From: Candidatus Peribacteria bacterium | GTDB taxonomy: Bacteria; Patescibacteriota; Gracilibacteria; UBA1369; GCA-2718715 | Assembly (NCBI GenBank): GCA_943349385.1 | Contig: CALQZM010000018.1 | Coordinates: forward strand, 1 to 13,958 | Reading direction: 5' to 3' | Length of the DNA stretch: 13,958 nt | Shown: positions 6,231 to 13,545 of the stretch, one piece after another | Layout of the letters: each line of letters opens with the position of its first letter | How positions within the stretch are numbered: the first letter of the stretch is position 1 | Position numbers and translations under genes: made by a program | Notes under the pieces: model-generated | The model's input: only the letters and a program-made list of their open reading frames with translations | Databases searched by the model: none | What the model was told of the DNA's origin: nothing

Positions 6231-7883
6231 ATGGCTGTATACGAACTTAGACCAGAAGTATTAAAACTATCCAAAGAGGTAATTCTTGAATTATACGCTT
6301 TTATCGATATGGCCGGCGAAGAACTATTAGACAAAAGGCGAGTTGAAAAAATCAGGAACGCCTTAACTAAAAAACATAAATTAACACCACCAAGAAACAT
6401 AGAATTAATCGAAGCCTACAACCAAATGGTTGATCAAGGGTTAATTGAAGCTAACGACACAATTTTAGGACATATAATTAAACGAAAAGTTAGAACTTTA
6501 TCTGGAATCGCCAACATTACCGTAATGTTAAAAGCTTACGGCTGCCCTGGAAGATGTATTTTTTGCCCAACCCAACCAGGAATGCCTAAAAGCTACTTCT
6601 CGTCGCAACCAGCCATGCTGAGAGCCGTTAGGAACGACTTTAATTGCTACATGCAAATGAAAGCCCGATTAAATGGTTTAAAAACTCAAGGACACGACGT
6701 AACTAAAATTGACGTGCGGACTGCAGGCGGAACTTGGTCTAGTTATCCTGATGATTACTTAGAATTCTTTGTGAAATCAATTTACTTCGCCTTAAATGAA
6801 GGTGTAGGCGAAATGTTACCCGAAGAAGAAGCCACAGCCAAAATTGAAGCAGCTAGTTTAGAAGACTTAATCGCTGAAAATGAAACTACTACTTCAAGAT
6901 GTGTAGGATTATGGGTAGAAACCAGACCTGATTGGGTCACCGAAAAAGAAGTTAAAAGATTACGAAGATTTGGTGTCACCGGAATCGAACTTGGAATTCA
7001 AACTACTGACGACGAAGTAAATAAATTCAATCAACGAGGTCACGGACTAGCTGAATCAATTGCAGCCTCAAATATGTGTCGTGATGCTGGCTTAAAAATT
7101 TGCCATCATATCATGCCAAACTTACCAACTTCTACTTTAGAATCCGATTTAAAAACAGTAGAGGATACTTTCAAAAATCCAGGACTAAAACCAGATTACA
7201 TTAAAGTCTATCCATGTATGGTCGTGCCATATACTCAACTATCTAAAATGATCGAAAAAGATCCTTCAATTTATACTCCGTATTCAAACGACGAATTATT
7301 AAAAATCCTAAAAACAGTAAATTCAATGGTACCAGAATACTGTAGAGTAATTAGAATGTTACGGGATTTCCCTTCAGAATTAATTTTAAGCGGCACAAAA
7401 ACCTTAAATCTACGCCAAATGGTAGAAGGACCAGATTCAAACTGCCGCTGTGTTAGATGCCGAGAAATTAAAGGCGATACTTTCAGACTTGAAGATGTTG
7501 AACTTGTAGTTCAAGAATATCAAGCAGGCGAGGGGACAGAATATTTTATTAGCTTAGATGACACAAAAAACGACAAACTAATTGGTCTATGCCGCCTTAG
7601 AACTCCAAAGCAACATTTAAATTTTTTCCCAGAACTACAAGACGCGGCCCTAATTAGAGAATTACACGTTTACGGACAACAAAAAACATTACAAAAAGGG
7701 TCTACTCTTGATTCGAAAACGCAACACAAAGGATTTGGGCGTCAATTAATGGAAAAAGCCGAACAAATTGCTAAAGAAAGAGGATTTAAAAAAGTAGCCG
7801 TAATTTCAGCTATTGGAACTCGAGAATATTACAAAAAACTAGGTTATTTCTTAGAAGGAACCTACATGGTGAAACAAATCTAA
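6231..7883 (+). CDS. elp3: tRNA uridine(34) radical SAM/GNAT enzyme Elp3
   Basis: Elp3 uses a radical SAM centre and acetyl-CoA to add a carboxymethyl group to C5 of wobble U34 in tRNA (cm5U). The 550-residue length is full for the family. The N-terminal tRNA-binding part is basic and contains KRKVRTLSGIANITVM. The radical SAM cluster motif is C105-x3-C109-x2-C112 in GCPGRCIFCPTQPG, followed by YFSSQPAMLRA. The DVRTAGGTW segment, then LWVETRPDW and GIELGIQTTD, are typical. CRCVRC (405-410) supplies cysteines for the zinc site linking to the GNAT domain. The GNAT domain has RELHVYG, acetyl-CoA loop QHKGFGRQL (498-506) and YYKKLGY (533-539). No Elp1, 2 or 4-6 subunits are nearby, as expected for bacterial and archaeal Elp3, which works alone. 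It is transcribed divergently from the Trm9-like methyltransferase. Confidence 0.96.
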   Translation: MAVYELRPEVLKLSKEVILELYAFIDMAGEELLDKRRVEKIRNALTKKHKLTPPRNIELIEAYNQMVDQGLIEANDTILGHIIKRKVRTLSGIANITVMLKAYGCPGRCIFCPTQPGMPKSYFSSQPAMLRAVRNDFNCYMQMKARLNGLKTQGHDVTKIDVRTAGGTWSSYPDDYLEFFVKSIYFALNEGVGEMLPEEEATAKIEAASLEDLIAENETTTSRCVGLWVETRPDWVTEKEVKRLRRFGVTGIELGIQTTDDEVNKFNQRGHGLAESIAASNMCRDAGLKICHHIMPNLPTSTLESDLKTVEDTFKNPGLKPDYIKVYPCMVVPYTQLSKMIEKDPSIYTPYSNDELLKILKTVNSMVPEYCRVIRMLRDFPSELILSGTKTLNLRQMVEGPDSNCRCVRCREIKGDTFRLEDVELVVQEYQAGEGTEYFISLDDTKNDKLIGLCRLRTPKQHLNFFPELQDAALIRELHVYGQQKTLQKGSTLDSKTQHKGFGRQLMEKAEQIAKERGFKKVAVISAIGTREYYKKLGYFLEGTYMVKQI

Positions 7884-7972
7884 AGTTTTCTATAAGATAT
7901 CCAATAAAACACCATTAGTTAAAGGAAATACTAAAAATAGTTTGTATCACTTTTAACATTTTTTTCGGACAA

Positions 7973-8005
7973 ATGTTTTACAAACATCAACTTTTAGTGT
8001 ACAAT
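7973..8005 (+). promoter_or_regulatory. Promoter with ideal spacing, overlapped by an inverted repeat
   Basis: TTTACA (7977-7982) and TACAAT (8000-8005) are separated by exactly 17 bp, each one mismatch from the sigma-70 consensus. Transcription would start near 8012. The -35 lies within a perfect inverted repeat, ATGTTT-TAC-AAACAT (7973-7987), which could be an operator. No start codon with a usable frame follows in the next 130 bases, so the product would be a non-coding RNA or an antisense transcript into the recG 3' end. Confidence 0.5.
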
Positions 8006-8011
8006 AGTATA

Positions 8012-8130
8012 TTAGATTAATATTTAATCTAGAAAGTAGAGTATAAAGTAAACTAAAAGTTAACCCGTATCCCGCACAATCATTCTTGTGTGTAGATAGA
8101 GCAAAAGTTTTGAACACCAACTAGTGTTTT
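8012..8130 (+). ncRNA. Candidate structured small RNA in the elp3-recG spacer
   Basis: This is a prediction from structure and context only. The predicted transcript begins at once with a perfect hairpin, TAGATTAA (8013-8020)-TAT-TTAATCTA (8024-8031). A second hairpin, CGCACAA (8073-8079)/TTGTGTG (8086-8092), has a 6-nt loop and one G-T pair and sits in a locally GC-richer stretch. A third, GAACAC (8112-8117)/GTGTTT (8124-8129), is followed by only a short T-run. A 7-bp pairing (TAGAGTA 8037-8043 with TACTCTA 8136-8142) could close the inner part but would extend the RNA into the recG stop. I see no tmRNA, RNase P, SRP or 6S landmarks. The 3' end is uncertain. Confidence 0.3.
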
Positions 8131-8139
8131 AGGCTTACT

Positions 8140-10179
8140 CTAGTAGTCTACAGCCATTTCGCTCATATTTGCCCTGTATGCTAATGTTTCGTATTTTGCT
8201 AGGTACGGATCATCTTTTAATAGTAACTCAGCTTCATCACGAGCCAATTTTAATAATTCATGATTTGACAACGAGGCCATCTTTAAATCAGGTATACCAC
8301 TTTGCCTTATACCATAAACCTCCCCTGGTCCCCTTAATTCTAAGTCAATTTCGGCTAGTTTAAAGCCATCAGAATGGCTAGTCATGGCTTTCATACGGGC
8401 TCTAGACGATTCCGAGCTACTTTCAGGAAACAAAAAGCAGTAAGATTGATGCTCTCCACGACCAACTCGACCCCTTAATTGATGTAACTGAGCTAGTCCA
8501 AACCTATCAGCTGCTTCAATAAGCATTATAGTGGCGTTAGGCACGTCAATTCCAACCTCGATTACTGTAGTAGCTACCAAAATATCTAACTCCTTACTGG
8601 CGAACCTTAGCATGATATCATCTTTATCAACTTGCTTCATTTTACCGTGCAATAGGCCAAGTTTTAGATTTGGAAAAATATGTTCACTCAAACGTTCAAA
8701 CTCAGCTGTTGCCGACTTAACTTCAAGCGTTTCAGATTCTTCGATTAACGGACAAACTACAAAGGACTGTCGGCCTTTAGCGATTTCGGATTCTATCCAA
8801 CTATATGCATCTTGTCGTTTCGATGCCGGTACCGATCTAGTTACAATTGTTTGTCGACCCGGCGGCAACTTATCAATAATCGACAAATCCTGATCTCCAT
8901 ACAATGTTAATGCCAATGTTCTAGGTATCGGTGTAGCAGTCATGGCTAGCAAATGAGGCGAATTAAACTTTTTTAAAACGGCACGTTGATTTACACCAAA
9001 TCTATGCTGTTCATCAATTACTGCAATCCCCAAGTTTTTAAAACCAACATTTTCCTGAATTATGGCGTGAGTTCCAACCACAATATTTACAACACCAGTT
9101 TTCATACCCAGAATCACCTCTTCTTTCACACTTCTTGACAGACTACCTATTAACATTTGTATATTAAGGCCGAAGTCCTTTAGGTACTTAAAGATAGTTT
9201 TATAGTGCTGCTTAGCTAAGATTTCAGTAGGGACCATAATCACTGCTTGGTATCCAGACTTTACCGCTAAAAACAAAGCAGCTGCAGCAACCGCAGTTTT
9301 ACCTGAACCTACATCGCCTTCAAGCAAACGCGACATAGGCTGACCCTTAGTTAAATCCGAACATATTTCATCAAAAGACTTTTGCTGGGCATCCGTAAAC
9401 TTAAAAGGCAACACCGCCATAAACTCGTTAATTACTTCAGGTGAGATATCAATAATTTTATGATTGCCTTCAGACTCAATCTGATACATCGTCTTACGAT
9501 ACAATGCTTTAAGCTGCAACATAAACAGCTCTTCAAAACCTAGACGGTGGCGAGCCGACTGTAGAAGGTCATCGGATTCCGGAAAATGCACTTGGCGGAG
9601 AGCTTCGGCCAAAGGCATTAAATTATGTTTTTCTAAAATTTGAGACGGTAAAGGATCCTCAAAAAATTGCGTTAAATAGAGTAAGGGCTGAATCTTTTCA
9701 CGTAGCCACTTTGAAGTAATTCTTTGGGATTCATGATAAACAGGAACCAATCGACCGGTATGAATTAGTTGAGCTTTGGCACCAGGAACTTCGTATTTTG
9801 GACTCATAAAACTACCTTTTGAACCGGACCATTTTAGTTTTCCGGTTAAAACTATTTTCATTCCATTTTTTAAAATTTGCCGTAAATAGTTTTGATTAAA
9901 CCAAACCACCTCAATCGAACCAGTATCATCACTGAACTTTGCTTTAATCATTAATTTTCCAGTACCAGTATTTTTCGTGAACAGCTCAGAGATCGTACCC
10001 TGAACTGTAGCTTGTTGATTCACCTGCAAATCAATAACATTAACAAATTCAGACTCATCACTATAACGCCAAGGAAAATTCAACAATAATTCCCTTACAT
10101 TAGTAATCCCATTTTCTTCTAAAGCGTTCAAATATGACTTGTTAGTCCGAATCACTTCTGATAATTTTCGCTCTAACAT
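8140..10179 (-). CDS. recG: ATP-dependent DNA helicase RecG
   Basis: RecG remodels stalled replication forks and branch-migrates Holliday junctions. At 679 residues it has the usual length. An N-terminal helical segment leads to the OB-fold wedge domain (about 50-135, with ATVQGTI and a GSIEVVWFNQ strand), which binds the branch point. The helicase core then has the FTDAQQKSFDEI Q-motif region, Walker A GDVGSGKT (288-295), motif II DEQH (389-392) in VIDEQHRFGVNQR, motif III MTATPIPRT, and a C-terminal lobe with TTVIEVGIDVPNA and HQLRGRVGRG. All motifs are intact. The ATG at 10179 lies four bases after the stop of the TyrRS fusion gene, so the two form an operon with recG second. It ends in TAG. 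Confidence 0.97.
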   Translation of the reverse strand: MLERKLSEVIRTNKSYLNALEENGITNVRELLLNFPWRYSDESEFVNVIDLQVNQQATVQGTISELFTKNTGTGKLMIKAKFSDDTGSIEVVWFNQNYLRQILKNGMKIVLTGKLKWSGSKGSFMSPKYEVPGAKAQLIHTGRLVPVYHESQRITSKWLREKIQPLLYLTQFFEDPLPSQILEKHNLMPLAEALRQVHFPESDDLLQSARHRLGFEELFMLQLKALYRKTMYQIESEGNHKIIDISPEVINEFMAVLPFKFTDAQQKSFDEICSDLTKGQPMSRLLEGDVGSGKTAVAAAALFLAVKSGYQAVIMVPTEILAKQHYKTIFKYLKDFGLNIQMLIGSLSRSVKEEVILGMKTGVVNIVVGTHAIIQENVGFKNLGIAVIDEQHRFGVNQRAVLKKFNSPHLLAMTATPIPRTLALTLYGDQDLSIIDKLPPGRQTIVTRSVPASKRQDAYSWIESEIAKGRQSFVVCPLIEESETLEVKSATAEFERLSEHIFPNLKLGLLHGKMKQVDKDDIMLRFASKELDILVATTVIEVGIDVPNATIMLIEAADRFGLAQLHQLRGRVGRGEHQSYCFLFPESSSESSRARMKAMTSHSDGFKLAEIDLELRGPGEVYGIRQSGIPDLKMASLSNHELLKLARDEAELLLKDDPYLAKYETLAYRANMSEMAVDY

Positions 10180-10183
10180 AAGA

Positions 10184-12103
10184 CTATATTACTCTTAAGA
10201 ATTTTCGTTTACCTGCCTGCACAATATACTCTTCATTAGGATTAAACTTAAAATTAATATCAGTAACTTTTTCGGAATTTATTTTTAAACCACCTTGGTT
10301 AATCAATCGACGAGCATCACTGTTAGAAGCAATTAATCCAGAATCAACTAAAACCTCTAGAATACCATTTTTATCTTGTAATAAAGTATAGTTTTGAATT
10401 TCATCTGGAAGCTCTTTGTTTTGGAAAACCGTAGCAAAATGCTGTTCTGCAGTTGCGGCTGCTTTTTCACCATCGTACATAGAAACAATTTCTTTTGCTA
10501 AACGAATTTTTAAATCTCTTGGATTAGTACCAGACTTAAATTCGGCCGCAATTTGATCAAGTTCAAACTGGCTAACTCTAGTACACGAAATAAAGTAAGT
10601 CATAATTAAGTGATCTGGGATACTCATAATTTTTCCGAATTTGTCTTCTGGGGCATCATCAAAGCCAATGTAGTTTCCTAAACTTTGACTCATTTTCATT
10701 TTTCCATCAGTACCAACTAGAAGCTCCATAGCAATAATATTTTGCGGAGTTTGTCCTCGACGATTCTGCAATGGTCTAGCTTGCAACTCATTAAAAGTCT
10801 GATCCGTACCAATAACAGTTAAATCAGATTCAATTTCAACCGAGTCGTACCCTTGCAACATAGGATACACAATTTCGTGTAAACCGATTTCTTTACCATC
10901 TTTCATTCGTTTATCAAACATGTCTCTTTCAAGCATTCTAGCAACCGTAAATTCAGACATAATTCGAAGTAAATCCTCAGCCGACATTTTGTCAAACCAG
11001 TCACCGTTATAACGAATTTCTAGCTTTTTAACATTTAAAATTCGACCAACTTGAAGTATATAGTTTTTAGCCATCTCCATCACTATTTTTTTATCTTTCA
11101 TAGTTCTAGTTTCACCCTTATCGGTAGGATCCCCAAACCTTGCCGTAAAACTTCCAATTAAAAAAATAATTTGATGCCCACGATCCTGAAACTCTTTAAG
11201 TTTTAAGTAATTTACAGCATAACCTAAATGTAAATCTTTAGTCGTTGGATCTACTCCATGTTTAATTCGAAGTTTTTTTCCTTCAATTAATGAGCTTAAA
11301 ACGTCTTCGTAAACAACCACATTCGATACTCCCCGACTTAAAAGAGACACTGAATCCTGATACCGCTCTTGTCTTTGAACAACTTTTTTGCTCAATTTTA
11401 GGTTTTCAGTAGGATTATCTGAATCCAGGATTACAAAATCAAAGTCATCATACTTATAAAACTTCTTTAAATCTGACTTAAATAAATCAACTTCATCTTT
11501 TAATTCTTTTTTTGTTTTACCTAATCCTTCAATTCTAAATAAAACGTTCTTAGTAGTTGGACGAATTTTTTGAGTGTCAGACTGTTTATAAACCCAATCA
11601 GCACATAGAACCTCTAACTGATCAGCAAAGACAATCGAGTTTTCAGCTACTGGTTGATAAGAATCCTTATTTAACTGCATAAACGAATCAATCTTTACAG
11701 CATAACGAATCGAAACATCACCAACGATACGGTCTAAATCATAACCACCAGCCGGCAATTCACGCTTTAATACAAAATTATTATAAAAATTAATTAGAGG
11801 ATCCCCCATTACAATCGTTTTTTTCTTTACCGCAATCATATTTAGCAAATTCTGCAAAGATACAGTTGCCTCAATTCCTAAAACTTTAAGAACTTCGACA
11901 TATTTAGTTACAACTGAATTATTCATAACGCTACCTTCAGTCGTATAATCCATCCGGATTCTAGCCTCAGTCAAATCAGTAAGCTCTTTTTCGATAGCTG
12001 CAGCCGCATCTTTGCGCAGTTCAAGATCAGTAAGTACCACAAAAGCGACACTATATTCATGTGGAATTTTCGCCAAAATATTTGTATCAATTGAAAATTT
12101 CAT
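10184..12103 (-). CDS. tyrS: Tyrosyl-tRNA synthetase with N-terminal B3/B4 domain fusion
   Basis: From the ATG at 12103 the protein is 639 residues, against about 400-420 for an ordinary TyrRS. Residues 1 to about 235 match the B3/B4 domain of PheRS beta and related free-standing proteins: an LINFYNNF segment (103-110), LPAGGYDLDRIVGDVSIRYA (116-135), ENSIVFADQ (154-162) and CADWVYKQSDTQ with TTKNVLFRI after it. Residues 255 to 639 are a TyrRS of the TyrZ-like type: DPTTKDLHLGY (285-295, HIGH motif), tyrosine-site YPMLQGYDS (413-421), GTDQ (432-435), KMSQS (470-474, KMSKS motif), and a C-terminal S4 RNA-binding domain (about 580-639). The second His of HIGH is Tyr and the second Lys of KMSKS is Gln. 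Other in-frame ATGs at 12145, 12127 and 12121 exist; 12103 is chosen because the domain starts there and no start has a Shine-Dalgarno. Confidence 0.93.
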   Translation of the reverse strand: MKFSIDTNILAKIPHEYSVAFVVLTDLELRKDAAAAIEKELTDLTEARIRMDYTTEGSVMNNSVVTKYVEVLKVLGIEATVSLQNLLNMIAVKKKTIVMGDPLINFYNNFVLKRELPAGGYDLDRIVGDVSIRYAVKIDSFMQLNKDSYQPVAENSIVFADQLEVLCADWVYKQSDTQKIRPTTKNVLFRIEGLGKTKKELKDEVDLFKSDLKKFYKYDDFDFVILDSDNPTENLKLSKKVVQRQERYQDSVSLLSRGVSNVVVYEDVLSSLIEGKKLRIKHGVDPTTKDLHLGYAVNYLKLKEFQDRGHQIIFLIGSFTARFGDPTDKGETRTMKDKKIVMEMAKNYILQVGRILNVKKLEIRYNGDWFDKMSAEDLLRIMSEFTVARMLERDMFDKRMKDGKEIGLHEIVYPMLQGYDSVEIESDLTVIGTDQTFNELQARPLQNRRGQTPQNIIAMELLVGTDGKMKMSQSLGNYIGFDDAPEDKFGKIMSIPDHLIMTYFISCTRVSQFELDQIAAEFKSGTNPRDLKIRLAKEIVSMYDGEKAAATAEQHFATVFQNKELPDEIQNYTLLQDKNGILEVLVDSGLIASNSDARRLINQGGLKINSEKVTDINFKFNPNEEYIVQAGKRKFLRVI

Positions 12104-12188
12104 ATCCAAAATTAAAGTCATATTCATATTACAAAAAAATAGCATTTATAAAAAGTGATTTATCTGTTAATACTTAAGAAAACAAATT

Positions 12189-13127
12189 ATGAAGATTCAA
12201 ATCAAACAAGAAGATTCAAACCAAAGATTAGACCAATTTTTAAGTACGGCACTCCCCGACTTAAGTAGAACCCAAATCCAAAACCTAATAAAAGGACAAC
12301 AAATCCTAGTTAATGGTCTACCAGAAAAGAAAAACTACCGTTTGCAAGAAGATGATCAAATCCAAGTTTTAAAACAAGAACTAGACATCCTGCATAATCT
12401 AGAACCAATTAATGAGCCAATTAGCATTCTTTACGAAGATGACGACATTTTAGTGGTAGACAAACCACCTTACCTACCAGTCCATCCAGATAAAAACTTT
12501 AGTCATAAAAAGACTTTAGTAAACTTGCTACTAGGAAACAATGTACCTTTAAGCCAACTAGGCGGCGAATACCGACCTGGGATCGTTCACCGTATCGACA
12601 AAGATACTTCAGGACTCCTTGTGGTAGCTAAAACTAATAAAGGCTATAAACATATGCGTACCCAGTTCGAAGAACATCAAATAACCAAAACCTATTACTG
12701 CCTAGCTATCGGCGAATTTGAGAGTAAAAAAGGGCGAATCGAAGCTCCGATAGGAAGAAATCCATTAGATCGCAAGAAAATGGCAATTCAAAACAGCAAA
12801 ACTGCTAAAAAAGCACTTAGCGAATTCAAAGTAATCAAACAATTCAGCTGGAAAACGGCCAAAAGAGTAATTAGTTTACTTGCAGTCAAAATTCCAACTG
12901 GCAGAACGCATCAAATTAGAGTCCACATGGCAGCAATTGAGCATCCTTTACTAGGCGATAATGTTTATGGTAACTCAAAACTAAACCGAGAAGCGCAAAA
13001 AATGGGGCTTAAAAGGCAATTTCTCCATGCTCACAAACTACAATTCGTAGGACCAAGTGGTAACTTAATAAAAATCGAAAGCCAAATCCCAGAAGACTTA
13101 GCCAACTTTATAGTCAAACTGGGGTAA
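12189..13127 (+). CDS. RluA-family 23S rRNA/tRNA pseudouridine synthase (RluD-like)
   Basis: Isomerises specific uridines in structured RNA to pseudouridine. The 312 residues have an N-terminal S4 domain (about 12-60, with RLDQFLSTALPDLSRTQI and IKGQQILVNG). The RluA catalytic domain has ILYEDDDILVVDKPP (80-94), GIVHRIDKDTSGLLVVAKT (131-149) with catalytic D137, and PTGRTHQIRVHM. S4 plus catalytic domain is the RluD/RluC plan, and RluD (23S helix 69) is the commonest member, but the target cannot be read from sequence. The TG-containing -10-like element TGTTAATAC (12165-12173) lies just upstream and would give a leader of about nine bases. The spacer is divergent with the TyrRS fusion gene. 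Confidence 0.93.
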   Translation: MKIQIKQEDSNQRLDQFLSTALPDLSRTQIQNLIKGQQILVNGLPEKKNYRLQEDDQIQVLKQELDILHNLEPINEPISILYEDDDILVVDKPPYLPVHPDKNFSHKKTLVNLLLGNNVPLSQLGGEYRPGIVHRIDKDTSGLLVVAKTNKGYKHMRTQFEEHQITKTYYCLAIGEFESKKGRIEAPIGRNPLDRKKMAIQNSKTAKKALSEFKVIKQFSWKTAKRVISLLAVKIPTGRTHQIRVHMAAIEHPLLGDNVYGNSKLNREAQKMGLKRQFLHAHKLQFVGPSGNLIKIESQIPEDLANFIVKLG

Positions 13128-13492
13128 AAATCGCCGTATTGTCGCACTGTTATTACAAGAAAACCAGAATACATTCTAAGACCCGCATGCCCAACGACGC
13201 TGGCGTAGTTTCCGCAGTATCAAACCACAATTCTTTTCATACTTATCGCAACACATGTGCCGGCGTAGCTTTTGCATTATCTCAACTATTTCAACTAAAA
13301 CATTTTTACTCTTTTTCGCAAACCATTCGTTAACAGAGGAATCCCTATTTTGCATTCAACGGACTATTTAGCCATAATCTCAAAATCCCGGAAAATTCAA
13401 ATCATCGATTTATTAATCACAAAGCGGCAATACTCAAATCACCGGTGAAGTAAACTAAAGCATAATACCTACACCCAGCAATATCGATATAC
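13128..13492. other. Unexplained 365-bp convergent spacer
   Basis: Between the ends of the pseudouridine synthase and L21 genes there is no credible gene. A 64-codon frame at 13139-13333 (TTG start) has no family resemblance and an odd composition. The region is less purine-biased than the flanking coding strand. It holds an imperfect direct repeat with 60-bp spacing (13199-13281), and two 10-bp palindromes, TCACCGGTGA (13439-13448) and ATATCGATAT (13481-13490). It ends at the L21 terminator. I saw no RNase P, SRP or tmRNA landmark on either strand. It may be a decayed gene or an unrecognised RNA. Confidence 0.5.
13199..13281. repeat. Imperfect direct repeat, two copies spaced 60 bp
   Basis: The 23-base stretches at 13199-13221 and 13259-13281 share the core GGCGTAG and match at 18 of 23 positions; four of the five differences are transitions. 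They start exactly 60 bp apart. Similarity fades outside these blocks. The 60-bp spacing is a multiple of three, which would fit a remnant of repeated coding sequence. Confidence 0.45.
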
Positions 13493-13530
13493 AAAAAAGA
13501 GCGATTCCTCAATTGGAACCGCTCTTTTTT
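13493..13530. terminator. rplU: Bidirectional intrinsic terminator of rplU
   Basis: The stem AGAGCG (13498-13503)/CGCTCT (13520-13525) continues after an A-C mismatch with TTCC (13505-13508)/GGAA (13515-13518), closed by a 6-nt loop. It is flanked by six A residues on one side and six T residues on the other, so it works in both directions. It lies 16 bases beyond the L21 stop on the minus strand and would also stop plus-strand transcription through the preceding spacer. Confidence 0.88.
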
Positions 13531-13545
13531 AATTGGATTTTTAAC

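Noticed and set aside
12104..12145. Longer N-terminus of the TyrRS fusion (ATG at 12145)
   Set aside because: The extra 14 residues are hydrophobic and unlike the domain start, and this ATG overlaps a -10-like TATAAA on the same strand. It cannot be excluded.
13170..13300. tmRNA-like tag reading on the minus strand (a GGAAACTACGCC stretch resembling an ENYA-type tag)
   Set aside because: No tRNA-like 5'/3' ends, no T-loop and no CCA-proximal sequence around it, and the tag frame does not end in a typical stop. Probably chance.
13139..13333. A 64-codon plus-strand frame in the spacer after the pseudouridine synthase gene
   Set aside because: TTG start, no ribosome-binding or promoter signal, no family resemblance, and composition unlike the neighbouring genes. 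Kept only as part of the unexplained spacer.
13330..13350. AGAGGAATCCC, resembling the RNase P GAGGAAAGTCC motif
   Set aside because: Several mismatches at conserved positions and no matching 3' partner in the downstream spacer.
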